From assembly GCA_051453625.1 (NCBI GenBank), contig JBOZIK010000001.1:6609596-6654341 (forward strand): DNA of 44,746 nucleotides, read 5' to 3'. Position 1 is the first letter of the stretch, and every line of letters starts with the position of its first letter. The DNA comes from Welwitschia mirabilis. Its lineage: Eukaryota; Gnetophyta; Gnetopsida; Welwitschiales. A program made the translations under genes and the position numbers. The notes below the pieces were generated by a model. The model saw only the letters and a list, made by a program, of their open reading frames with translations, was not told the origin of the DNA and did not search any database. Of this stretch, positions 23,464 through 33,871 are shown in pieces.

Positions 23464-24298
23464 TTAATAGAACTGAGCTATGAGTTGAACTTTTCTCAAG
23501 CTTTTCCTTTGGCATTCAACTTTAATGTTGTTGGGGTTATTGCAAATGTTGCAAAGCTTACCTCCATGGAAATCTTTTGATTCCTTTATGTCAAAATCAT
23601 ATTCTTTATCAATTATGGAACTTGAAAGACCTAGAGCTTCATTTAGGCTTGGCTTAATCTGGGATACCAACATTATGTCATTCCACTCTTTCAAGAGATA
23701 TTCCTCTAGGCATGTAACATGTCTACAAGTTCAACCATAATCATCTTCAATCAATCTCTTATTGATTTGATCACATGAACAAGTGGATCAAATCGTTAGG
23801 CATGACTATTAAGAATATTCTCTATGATTCTCAAATTGTCAATTTTCTAACTTGATGATTCTAGAACTTATAAGATTTCTTATAACCTCAGAATGTACTG
23901 ATCAATACTTTATGAATCCTTTTTTGTAAATGATTCAAAATCTCTTCTAAGATTTTCTCACTTAATAACTTGTACATTATGATCCTGTATACGTAGACTA
24001 TAGAATCTCAAAGGAGTATTTACCTTAGATTTTATTCTTAATCTTAAAGAAGATTAAGATGTTTAGACTAGTTTCAATGATGAATGAAGCGCTTCCATTT
24101 CTTACTCTTAATTCTCGCAATTTGTTCTTTTTTGAGGACATGGCTGATCCACAACATGTGTGAAACCTATTGGTATTAGCTCCCATGATTCATGTGAGAT
24201 CAATAATGTTCTTCTTTGAAGAGCCCAATATCCATAGTTTTCACTATTAAATACTGTAATTAGAAAGGCATAGCATTGGTGTTACTAGCGATAGCCAT
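23464..24298 (-). pseudogene. Ty1/copia gag relic (UBN2-type) with a zinc-knuckle remnant
   Basis: The minus-strand start at 24298 gives MAIASNTNAMPF, then in a shifted frame FNSENYGYWALQRRTLLISH and SWELIPIGFTHVVDQP, matching the copia gag N-terminus (FNGENYxFWxxxMRTLFxSxxLWxLVExG). Further on come KIDNLRIIENILNSH, FDPLVHVIKSIRD and MIMVELVDMLHA, matching the UBN2 gag core. The C-terminal end holds CNICNNPNNIKVEC, a CX2CX4HX4C knuckle in which His is Asn. Several frameshifts and stops: not functional. Confidence 0.8.
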
Positions 24299-24332
24299 TG
24301 TATAAGAGAGTTGTTAACAAACATCACCGAAA

Positions 24333-24346
24333 GCTCTAATATTAAG
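24333..24346 (-). other. Degenerate primer-binding site
   Basis: Minus strand reads TTAATATTAGAGCTTTCGG across this site, close to the copia primer-binding consensus TTGGTATCAGAGC (initiator tRNA-Met). It sits between the right LTR and the gag start, as expected. Confidence 0.55.
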
Positions 24347-24600
24347 TGAGAGGACGAGTCTTAAGGAAGTATTTGCTAGAAGAAAACAATTAGTGATTAT
24401 ACTCTATGGTAGCATCATTGCATTAGAAATGAGGAGTGCATACATCTGTTTCACTTCGAACCAAAATAGACTAGTAACATGCAAATCATATGATACATGT
24501 GTACTCAACAACAAGTAAAGACAAATGATTAACTATAGATGAACTAATAAGGAATTGACCGTTTTAAAGGAAATATTATAGAGGAGGAGTGACTGAGGGC
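24347..24600 (-). mobile_element. 5' LTR of the deleted copia element (right copy)
   Basis: Partner of the left LTR at 21228-21498. Its lower boundary is set by the primer-binding-site remnant, its upper boundary only roughly by where similarity fades. The pair encloses an element of about 3.4 kb. Confidence 0.6.
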
Positions 24601-25849
24601 TCAAGGAATATTGTTTTATTTGATATACAACTCTCTTCTTTGTTTTATTATCAATTTTATTTATTATTTTCTAATTTTAAGTTTTTTTGTTTTTAACTAT
24701 GTGGATAAAGAGGGAGGTCAATTAGGAGTGTTAACACTAAAACTATTCCACATTATGTGAGCTTTTAATTTTGAAATACTTTATAACTTTTTCTTAGATA
24801 TATGATTTTAATTGTAATAAGTCATATTCACTTTGTTTGCAATATTTGAAGTCTTTTAATTTAATGCTAAAATTTATTTACTTACAATGTAAAAATCTAT
24901 CAATTAAGTAATAAATCTATGTTTAAATGTAATTTTTTTTTGGTTTGGTTGAAAGAATTTAAAAGATTTTTGAAGAACATGTTTTCAGCAATAAGTGTGA
25001 AAAGGTGAAGAGCAAGGCACGTTTCATCTAAAATCCTGACCTTAACTAAATATAACAAAATCCTAGCCTTAATTAAATGCATAATATGTTTTCAACAAAA
25101 ATAAATAAATAAATGCATAATAGGTATGCTTGTCACACATATCAATGAAACAAGGCAACATTTTAATTCAATTAAAATTTGTCGTATAACGAAATATGTG
25201 AAGAAAACATAATTCCTGATTGTTCCAAAAGAGGGATGCCTCAAACAATGCATTGATATAATGTCGTTGACAAAATTTGCTTCTCTATTTTTTGTCTTGT
25301 CTATAAATAAAAAGATATTTTTACTGTTATGTGCTAAGAACCTTTTTTCCTACTATGTAAAATGATTGCATTCTCTTTATAGTGATGTCTGGGTGAACAT
25401 AAAATTATTACGCAATGTTAATTCTTACATATATGTTTAAAATGTAGATCTTGCCAATGGATAGGAGTCTAACTGTGGACAAGTTCGACAATCCCCCTAA
25501 AAATGTACATCTTATTGTTGTCTTATAACTTGATTCCTTTTTTGAGATCTTACATGTAAATCTTTACATTAATATATAATATCAAGAGATATCTATAAAA
25601 TTTAATTCGTTCATATGTAAGTTTATATATTAAAGTGTTAACATAGAGTCACAAAAATATCATTGGTTCCTCCTTTTTACAGGACTCATCTGTCTCATGT
25701 GAGTGTTAACAGATTACACGAAGATCTTACAGGAATCTTCCCCTTGAACGACATAATTTTTGGACCTTTGCATTCGTATTTGCATTTGTGCATGGCATAA
25801 ATAATAACGGTAAAAGGTAAAGGTTACCAGATAATAACTTTAAGATTAT
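24601..25849. other. Intergenic, nothing recognised
   Basis: AT-rich; a minus-strand open frame at 24900-25082 has no motif. The transition to GC-richer DNA begins at about 25850. Confidence 0.5.
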
Positions 25850-26794
25850 TAGCCAATCAATAAACCTCGCCCTGCGCGTCTGCACCTACCCGCAGAGCAG
25901 CCAGTAATCCTTAAAAATTGGTGCAGCGTCCAGAAATCCGCATCCTAAATTTGCCGCCTCGTGAGGAATGAGGAGGATTGCTAACAAAAAGACAGCGTAC
26001 TCTCAGACTGACAGTAATGGTTAGAAACACAGCCCTAATGGATGCGTGGAACAAGCTCCTCCAATGTTTCATGTTCATAAAATTGGACTGGTCCCGTTTC
26101 TGTGGAGCTGAAAAGGCATGGCTTGGCGCCAATACGTATATACCTCACACCTCCGGTTTCGGGGATTGGAGTCTTGGTTTGTCCTGTGATATTCACCCGA
26201 CTATGGCAAGAATTCGAGATCTCTGGTATACGATTTGGCCACCACATGTTAGTACTTGGAATGAAAAATCGAAAATTGCTATTAGGCGTTTTCGTTTGTC
26301 ATTTTATCAAATATGCAAAGTTCTTGAGTTGAGAGTGCATGGAACAGTCAGAAGTGAAAGAGATGCACAGTTATCATAGCGTAAAATATTAAATACTGAC
26401 ACTCGTTATCTTCAATGGCTGGAGCGAGAAAAATTGGGCGTTTTTCAAATCGTAGACGACCGACTAAACTGTGATAAAAAGTAATGGAGTTTCTTTCAAC
26501 TTACTGCACGGCAAAATTCCTGAACGACCTTGAAGAGTTGATGATGACGGGTATTTACTGTTCTATTCAAATTAAGAGAGTTGTTACGTCGCTTTAGGAA
26601 TTTCGTTCTGCAGCATGAGGGATTCCATGGACCGTGGTGCTCACTGTCTGCTCTAGTTTTTGGACTCTGTAAAATGTTTGCTGGCGCACTAAGGGGAGGA
26701 AAAACCAATTGATCATGGAAAGACAAGCCCTAGGCGTTCTAATTGACGATGCTAAATTATCGGGGAGAAATGTTTTTCAGAGGCAGTGGGCACC
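25850..26794 (+). promoter_or_regulatory. Promoter and 5' untranslated region of the MEB-like gene
   Basis: CpG-retaining, GC-richer sequence immediately before the first coding exon (for example CCCTGCGCGTCTGCACC near 25870). No single convincing TATA box was chosen. TATTAAATA at about 26385 is possible. The open frame at 25978-26379 (+) and those opposite it have no recognised domain and may be chance frames in GC-richer DNA. Confidence 0.45.
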
Positions 26795-26798
26795 ATGA
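26715..26798 (+). CDS. Upstream open reading frame overlapping the main start
   Basis: ATG at 26715 opens 27 codons (MERQALGVLIDDAKLS...QWAP) that end with TGA at 26796-26798. The stop overlaps the main start as ATGA (26795-26798). If both lie on the mRNA, ribosomes that read this frame end exactly at the main start codon. Whether it is translated is unknown. Confidence 0.35.
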   Translation: MERQALGVLIDDAKLSGRNVFQRQWAP

Positions 26799-27002
26799 AG
26801 AACGCAGAAGCCATTCAAACGGAGGACTCTGCAAAAACCTCTTGGAATGGAAACGTTAACGGTAAACTGAATGTCCATTTTTATGGTAATGATTCTTCAA
26901 TGGTCTCTCTTACTATGACAACGCCCCAAAATGGTCATCATGGCGAACGTGGAGAATCAGAGACAGTTGCTAAAGAGCACTCTATCTTTATGGATGAGCA
27001 AG
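26795..27002 (+). CDS. MEB-like protein, exon 1
   Basis: Start chosen at the ATG in CACCATGA (26795). It encodes 69 residues, mostly polar, beginning MKNAEAIQTEDSAKTS and ending HSIFMDEQ, with no signal peptide or membrane segment. The donor CAAG|GTAGGA leaves one base (phase 1). Exon 2 continues with two bases, giving DEQG then SWKCRHC. It lies in a CpG-retaining region, unlike the transposon DNA around it. The gap at 28435-29166 in intron 1 could hide a further small exon, but none is needed to keep the frame. Confidence 0.6.
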
Positions 27003-28434
27003 GTAGGACGTTACCCCTAAGCGCGAAGCAACGTCTGACGTCCATTTCAGAATTCCGAGCGTTACCGATAACTCTTTCTATCGTTCTTCTTCTTTTGATG
27101 CAGTGTTCAAATGTTGCCCTTAAAAATAACACCACTACAAGATTATTAGGTTCCTTTCAATTTAGAACTCGTGGTTTAAAATGTTTTGTACTCCATACGA
27201 TTTCAACTTCCATTTGATGTCAAGTGGTGTCATTGCGGAATTCCCAGCGTTAGTCATAACTCTTGCTATTGTTCTTTGTGTTTTGATCCAGTCTTCAAAT
27301 TTTTCTGTAAATATGATATCACAAGAAGATTATTACATTTCTTTCGATTTAGAATAAGTGCTGTACAATGTTTCGTAGTCCGTATGGTTTCAACCCTTTT
27401 TGATGTTAAAGGTTTTCGTAACGCACCATTCGAAGGAGAGAGACTGCAGGTAATTTATCAACGTTGGAACATGGGGATCTCTTAAGCTAATAGGTTTCTG
27501 GAGTGCACTTGTATTTTTTTGATTGATATTTTTCGTTTAAGGTATGTAAACAATACCTTATTCACATTTTATTCATCTCGTTTTTCTCCTCCAAGTTAGA
27601 TTCTGCTTCCTATCTTGAAGATGAATATAGAATGAGAAAACGTAAATTGTTCTAAATAAACTCCGCTCCAACTATTCCATCTGCCAGCTTCATCCTCCCT
27701 AGACTTACTCCGTGGCAGTATTTAATTGCAATTTTTCAGTTTTAGACCTGCAGCCCTTCATCTTGTACTTTTTCTTTGTGTAATGTCATTTTGTTGTACC
27801 GGAGGAAACCTTAACTCTGAATTCCAATTTATCAATGTTACTTATTTTTTCGACTTCACAAAGTTGTTCAAGACAGGTAAACAACAGTCATCCCTTTGAA
27901 TTCATAACGTAGTAAAGGAGGAGATATTTTAGTAATGTACTTTGCCATTTCTATTGCTCTGGAGAAATACGTAGACGGTAAGTTCTTTCATATAAGATAC
28001 ATGTGACAGGTCAACACTTTCTTCTTCTTTTTATTTTCCTTTTTAAAAAAAGTACTCTATATTTTCTGCCATTTCTTGTACTGCTTGGAAGTTTTTGCAT
28101 TTATGCTTTAATTCAGTATCTTGTCAATCTGGAGCCATTCTTGTGAATTCTAAGATATTAAGACAAATTGTAAAGTTTAAAATGAAAACTATGCAGGCAA
28201 GCAACGCAAGAAAAGGAAGTAGATTCACAACATTTGAAAATATTATAAACTCATGCAAAGATCAAGCTGTATGAAACATTAAAGAAAAGCACAAACATTG
28301 CTACCAGCGGTCAGCCTGTGATGGAAATAAGCATTGAAATCATTTTGTTTTATTTTGTCTTCATTATTGGCTGTGGGAGGGGTGCAGGGCTTAGGATAGG
28401 TTAAAGGGCAATGAACGTTATATTTTCTTTAAAA

Positions 28435-29166
28435 NNNNNNNNNNNNNNNNNNNNNNNNNNNNNNNNNNNNNNNNNNNNNNNNNNNNNNNNNNNNNNNNNN
28501 NNNNNNNNNNNNNNNNNNNNNNNNNNNNNNNNNNNNNNNNNNNNNNNNNNNNNNNNNNNNNNNNNNNNNNNNNNNNNNNNNNNNNNNNNNNNNNNNNNNN
28601 NNNNNNNNNNNNNNNNNNNNNNNNNNNNNNNNNNNNNNNNNNNNNNNNNNNNNNNNNNNNNNNNNNNNNNNNNNNNNNNNNNNNNNNNNNNNNNNNNNNN
28701 NNNNNNNNNNNNNNNNNNNNNNNNNNNNNNNNNNNNNNNNNNNNNNNNNNNNNNNNNNNNNNNNNNNNNNNNNNNNNNNNNNNNNNNNNNNNNNNNNNNN
28801 NNNNNNNNNNNNNNNNNNNNNNNNNNNNNNNNNNNNNNNNNNNNNNNNNNNNNNNNNNNNNNNNNNNNNNNNNNNNNNNNNNNNNNNNNNNNNNNNNNNN
28901 NNNNNNNNNNNNNNNNNNNNNNNNNNNNNNNNNNNNNNNNNNNNNNNNNNNNNNNNNNNNNNNNNNNNNNNNNNNNNNNNNNNNNNNNNNNNNNNNNNNN
29001 NNNNNNNNNNNNNNNNNNNNNNNNNNNNNNNNNNNNNNNNNNNNNNNNNNNNNNNNNNNNNNNNNNNNNNNNNNNNNNNNNNNNNNNNNNNNNNNNNNNN
29101 NNNNNNNNNNNNNNNNNNNNNNNNNNNNNNNNNNNNNNNNNNNNNNNNNNNNNNNNNNNNNNNNNN
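28435..29166. other. Assembly gap (732 N)
   Basis: Unknown sequence inside intron 1; open frames through it are artefacts. Confidence 0.95.
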
Positions 29167-29710
29167 GACTCTCCTACTTGCAAGTCACCACTTCCACTTA
29201 CTAGCTGCAAGGTTGCCTATCATGCAAGGTCATCAGTTTTAAGTTGGGCACCATCAGCAAGTGATAGGAACTTGTGGGAAAAGTTTTAGTCTGACCACTA
29301 ATGGGAAGTATCAGCTAAGCAGCATGAATTGAGCTCCTAACCTTCTTAATAATCTAGTGCTGTTGCAATGCCTTCTCTTTGCAACAAAATTTTCGAGTAT
29401 TGTTATCATGAACTTTCTCCCTCATTCTTTTCATGCACCAGTCATGTTTAAAGATGCTGGTTTAGATCTTTTGGTGGATACATCAATAGCCTCCCATTTA
29501 CCAACTTTGAAACCATTTTCCTAAACTGTATTTTTATCTACCTTATTTAATAAGTGCATGATACAACATTTTTGAAGCACTATAAGTTTATAACTTCTCT
29601 TTTTTATGCTAGATAATAAAAATCTTCTCCAGTGCAGATCTCTTGAAAATTTTATTTGTGCAAGTGATCTGACATCAGATTCTATGTTCTGATCTAAGTC
29701 TTTGTCTGTT

Positions 29711-30062
29711 CTTCAACTGTTAAACTCTTTTTAGACTGAGGACGCAAATTAAATATTCATCTATAAGTTTCTCTGTTTCTTTGCTTGCAGAATCTTGGTT
29801 CTTTTAATGTTTAGAGATCAAGAACTTAGTTACTTATTTGGATTTTATGAATTTAATCCACTAAATGATGCCAATCTTTGAGTCCACTTCAACTGTTAAA
29901 TTCTGGTTAGGCTGAGAATGCAAATTACATATTCATTAATAAGTTTCTCTGTTTCTTTACCCGTAGAATCTCGGTTCTCTTAATGTTTGAAGATCAAGCA
30001 GTTAATTACTTATTGGGATTTTGGATCAACTTAATCCACTGAACAATGCCAATCTTGGAATC
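29711..30062. repeat. Direct tandem duplication, period about 176 bp, in intron 1
   Basis: Copy 1 starts CTTCAACTGTTAAACTC at 29711, copy 2 CTTCAACTGTTAAATTC at 29887. They share AAGTTTCTCTGTTTCTTT, then (G/A)C(T/C)(T/C)G(C/T)AGAATCT, TAATGTTT(A/G), TTAATCCACT and GATGCCAATCTT/CAATGCCAATCTT. Both copies carry a pyrimidine tract followed by AG, but no open frame follows. Confidence 0.85.
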
Positions 30063-30754
30063 CAAGCTTTTGTTGCTCACCCTGACACTTCATCTCTACT
30101 CCATATTCTACATGGCAGCTTTCATGAGCTATTTATCCAACAACAATGAATGCTCTCAATTGTTGTAATTATTCTCACTTTAGAGGAGTGGATGTTGTCA
30201 ACCCCTCCCCATTTTGGTTCTGGTCAAACCTTTTTGCATTTACCTTTTTCTATAACATGGATTTCTTATCCTAAGTGAATAGGCCCTATTTGTGAGACAA
30301 GTCTCTCAAGATGAGTAGATTCCACAATATTTGGTGTTTACAACCAAAAAATGTTGCAAATGATTGAAAAAGCAATTGTGAAGAGACCATCAAAGGTGAA
30401 GCGAGCTATAGCTTTTCACCTTTGTTTAAAAATATATGCAAACTATAATAGAAACAAAAGTCGGAAAAAAGACAAATTTCTTTGGCACGTTTCTTTCAAT
30501 GATTATCAATGATTATCAATCCCATTTAGTGATTTCTTTTCTGTAAAATCTTGGTTACTGGAACAGTAAAATACTCGAGATCAAATTGCATAATTGGTAG
30601 AAACCTTTTGAGCTATTGCATCAAAAGGAGTGGTTATTTTGCTTGGATAATTATGATGCAAAAGAAAACATATCCTAGGATTAGTTTTAAAAATCACAAA
30701 GTTTTCAACTTTGAATTTCTTTCCATTTAAGGAGTTGAATCTAAATTTTTCTAG

Positions 30755-30904
30755 GGTCATGGAAATGCCGCCATTGCAGTTGGGTTTATGCTGCAGTAAA
30801 GCCGATTACAGATTGCATACCCAAGCATAAAGAACATTGTCATGCGGGAAATATGCAAATGAGTTCAAACAATGGGGATTTGCATGAATATTCACTTAAG
30901 GAAG
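30755..30904 (+). CDS. MEB-like protein, exon 2 (first Cys/His cluster)
   Basis: Acceptor TTTTTCTAG, then SWKCRHCSWVYAAVKPITD and CIPKHKEHCHAG, ending SLKE; donor GAAG|GTAGGT. Length 150 bp, phase 1 on both sides. Contains a CRHC pair followed by a Cys/His-rich stretch (C-x3-H-x2-H-C-H), which suggests metal binding. Read with exon 1 it gives a continuous frame, and with exon 3 SLKEDDIKDYYTRVG. The family's proteins have a Cys-rich soluble N-terminal region before the membrane domain, which fits. Confidence 0.7.
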
Positions 30905-31213
30905 GTAGGTTACAGTTATGTATTGCATAGTTTGGTATGTAGAAACTGCAAGGACATCTGTTAGAGAGTTCAATCATCCATTTTATGATCATCTTTGATG
31001 TGGAGTCCCTTTGTAACCATGTGGACTGTCACGTGTTACAAATTTTGTAACAATCCTTAACACTACCATTTCTGACAGGACTACCACTGCCGGTAGGATG
31101 CTATTGTTTGTGAAGCTTTTACTAAATTATGTACTCATTGAATACAGCCATATTAGTCAACTCCATTTCAAAATTGATGTTGTCAACATTATTAAACAGT
31201 GTTTTTAATGCAG

Positions 31214-32149
31214 ATGATATAAAAGATTACTATACTAGAGTTGGAATGAAAGATAACAGCAAGACGAATGACTTGGCAGCTGAAACAATGGAGATTAAAC
31301 AGTTCTATCCAGATGTTACCATTGATGGAAAAAACAATTTCAGGGAATGCAAACTATTGGAAACCAATCTTTCAATCGGTGGCATCGAGTTATCTGAAGA
31401 AAATGACTTACCTTCAACTCATGTTTCAATGACTACCAGTGAAATAGAAAAGTCATTGCATGCAGTTGATGAGCACAAGAATGAAATCAATGTTTCTGAG
31501 GTTGATACCAGTAGCTCAATCGATAAAGCTTTAAATACAGAAGAGGAGGTGCAGCCATCAAAAAAATTGGCAGAATTCTCATTGCATACAGGTGATGAGC
31601 AGAAGAATCGAACCAATTTTTCTGAGGTTGATACCAGTAGCTCAATGGGTGAAGCTTTAAACACAGAAGAGGAGGAGCAGCTATCAAAGAAATTGGGAGA
31701 ATTCTTCAAGGGAAAGCTTTCTGAAGGTTATGTAGAAGAGATAGTTCAAGTCATAAAGGAGCAAAAATCACATGACCTTCTTTGTCCTGTTTGTGGTTCA
31801 TGTGTCACTAAGCGTGTAATATTGCGAAAAAGGAAACGAACAAACACAATGTCTGTTGGTACACATGCTCAACTCGCTGATCATCCAACAGGTGTAGAAA
31901 TCACTGAAAGTGAAAATGCTATGCTTAATTCAGCTCTTAATGTGCATGATGACAGTAATAGAAAGAAACAATCAAAGGGAGAGTTTTCCAGTAAAGTGTT
32001 CCAAGAACCTGCTGCCACTTCGTCTTTGTCTAGGTCGGAAGGTCAGACAAATGTACATGAACAGCATAATGCTACACAAGTCTTACGTGACAGTGAGGAT
32101 GATGAAGTTTTTGGTTGCTTGTCCTGCTTTTCAATTTTCTTCAAGAAAG
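31214..32149 (+). CDS. MEB-like protein, exon 3 (acidic region plus zinc-ribbon half)
   Basis: The acceptor TTTTTAATGCAG and donor GAAAG|GTATTG set the ends; the apparent earlier ATG at 31129 is intronic. Encodes 312 residues. An acidic, Ser-rich stretch holds a 42-residue tandem repeat (DNA 31453-31704). Then LGEFFKGKLSEGYVEEIVQV leads to CPVCGSCVTKRVILRKRKR and, near the end, FGCLSCFSIFF. The CPxCxSCxTKRVxLRKRKR plus CLSCFS pair is the reason for calling it a membrane-of-ER-body (MEB1/MEB2/MEBL)-like protein, a plant family with a C-terminal VIT1/CCC1-type transporter domain acting at the ER membrane. The two Cys pairs could form one zinc ribbon. Phase 1 at both ends. Confidence 0.85.
31453..31704 (+). 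repeat. In-frame 126-bp (42-residue) tandem repeat within exon 3
   Basis: Copy 1 at 31453-31578, copy 2 at 31579-31704, both starting TCATTGCAT and ending GAATTC. Both encode SLH(A/T)xDEx KN, SEVDTSSS and ALNTEEE. The second copy runs directly into the conserved LGEFFKGKL segment. Because 126 is a multiple of 3 the frame is kept. Confidence 0.95.
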
Positions 32150-33863
32150 GTATTGCATTTGCTACAGCATCTAGTGTTTTCTTTCCAGATATTTTATAAA
32201 TACATAAAATATAGTTTATTGCATCAACAGAGTAAAATAATGTTCTGGTTTGTCCTGGTTTGTTATAAAGGGATTTAACTAGTAGCTTAATATTATAACA
32301 AGTAGGATGGCATTAAGATGATATGTTGGCCTAAGGTTTTTACATATTTAAGTTACTTTCAAGTGATTTAAAATCATTTCATAGATTTTTAGTTAAAATA
32401 GTTAAAATGTTAGGAAAATACCAAGGAAATAAATTATGACTCATGAAGAAAGTATATGTATGATAGAAAAACATCAATAAAAAGGATTTTTCATAGCACA
32501 AAAGTATTTCCTTTAGATAGATGTTTTACCATACATGGAAAACAATCATAGTTTTGCTAGCACATAGTCTGATATACTTGTTAAGTAGTTTTTCTAACCT
32601 TGGAGTAGAAAGGTGTTGTTATATTCCACAACCCCCTCTTTTGTAACTTTTAATTCCTCAAATATTAGACATATCAATCTCTTAAGTATATGATACTTTT
32701 TGGTATTGCAGTTTTAATATGAAACCCTTTTTCAATTAGAGGCTTTATAGAAACTAATATTTATTTTTATAACCAATGATGTCTTTTCCCCCTTATGTCA
32801 AGACTATGCATATGCATTATGCTTAATTTGAAATTTTGGATGCTTGTATGATATTTTCAGTAATTAATCTTAAATTAGCTAATTTTCATAGTTTTGGTAA
32901 TTTTTTATTATTATTTTATAAATACTTTTACCCAAAAAATTTAATAAACAAAGTTATCCAAATATTAAAGCCAAATTATTCCATTTCTATAAAGGCATTC
33001 AATTTACATGGTAAAATTATTAAATTGAGAATCTTATAAAAAATATAAAATAATAATAAAATATTTATATAATGGCATATTAAAATCTTTATATTGCTCA
33101 TTTATTCTTGTGTCTCATCTAAGGTAAAAAGAGTAAAATTACGTGGAAAAAGTGAATGGTTAATGTAGGTGGCAAAACAAGTGGATAAAAATTTGAGTAT
33201 ACTATATTCTATTATGACATTTTGTTTCTTATGTTTTATGTCGAAGGATTTGATGGATCATAAAATTAATGACATGTAAATAGGTGCATGCACTCTTAAC
33301 TATAAACCAAAAAGGATGAATGAGTAGATTTTACTCTACTATGAGGTTTATCCTTCTTGATATTTGTAAAAGTACTTGGTTACAAAATATTTAGTTTCTT
33401 GTTTATTGGAATTGGAAAAAATTATCTCATTAAGACACATGACAATTTTGAAATTGGTGTATAAGAAGAGATTTATTCTTCGAATGTATATTACACATTA
33501 TTCAATATATGTTTTGAATTGATTAGATATGGTTATAAGCCTATGAATGATTAAGAAGGAACTAGCATGAGAAAATGATGTATGTAATTAACCTTGCTAA
33601 TTAAAGCAAGATAATTGTTTACCCTAGTTAGGTGCATGAATTATAAATATGATTTTTTTTGTCATTTATACATCAATGTCACTTATTACTCAAGCTTGAC
33701 CAACTTGTTAGTAACCAATCTTATCCAATTCAACGTGACCCATTTTATTCAATTCAATATGATCAATCTTATATACTTTAATATAATCATATTACCTCAT
33801 GGGTAAAATGGTATGTGTGATACTTACCCAATTGAATCAAGGACTTTTGGTCTATCATTCACC

Positions 33864-33871
33864 TATAAATA
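33864..33871 (+). promoter_or_regulatory. TATA box of a probable LTR remnant
   Basis: TATAAATA followed by GAGCCCTTCCCTCTC and then a CT-rich stretch, a typical LTR U3/R junction. The LTR probably lies within about 33100-34350 but I could not fix its ends. It is in sense with the host gene. Confidence 0.4.

Larger units (their letters stand above)
27003..30754 (+). other. Intron 1 of the MEB-like gene
   Basis: Starts GTAGGA and ends TTTTTCTAG. Contains a gap (28435-29166) and a direct duplication (29711-30062). Its first 480 bases remain CpG-rich, and a frame at 27186-27485 there has no known domain. No transposon was recognised in the readable part. Confidence 0.55.

Noticed and set aside
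24170-24190. Plus-strand primer-binding-like TTGGTATTAGCTCCC
   Set aside because: It lies inside the minus-strand gag relic (SWELIPIG), so the resemblance is chance; the better site is at 24333-24346 on the minus strand.
25978-26379. 133-codon open frame upstream of MEB-like exon 1, with overlapping frames on the other strand
   Set aside because: No domain motif on either strand; GC-richer DNA has fewer chance stops. It more likely lies in promoter or leader sequence. Expression data could revive it.
31129-31213. Upstream ATG extension of the exon 3 open frame
   Set aside because: A good acceptor (TTTTTAATGCAG) at 31213 and exact phase match with exon 2 show that the first 28 codons are intron.
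31419-31709. Minus-strand open frames opposite exon 3
   Set aside because: Shadow of the coding strand; the translation mirrors the 42-residue repeat and has no motif.
32150-32199. C-terminal extension of the exon 3 frame past 32149
   Set aside because: A donor (AAAG|GTATTG) fits there, and exon 4 continues the frame in matching phase with a further Cys pair.
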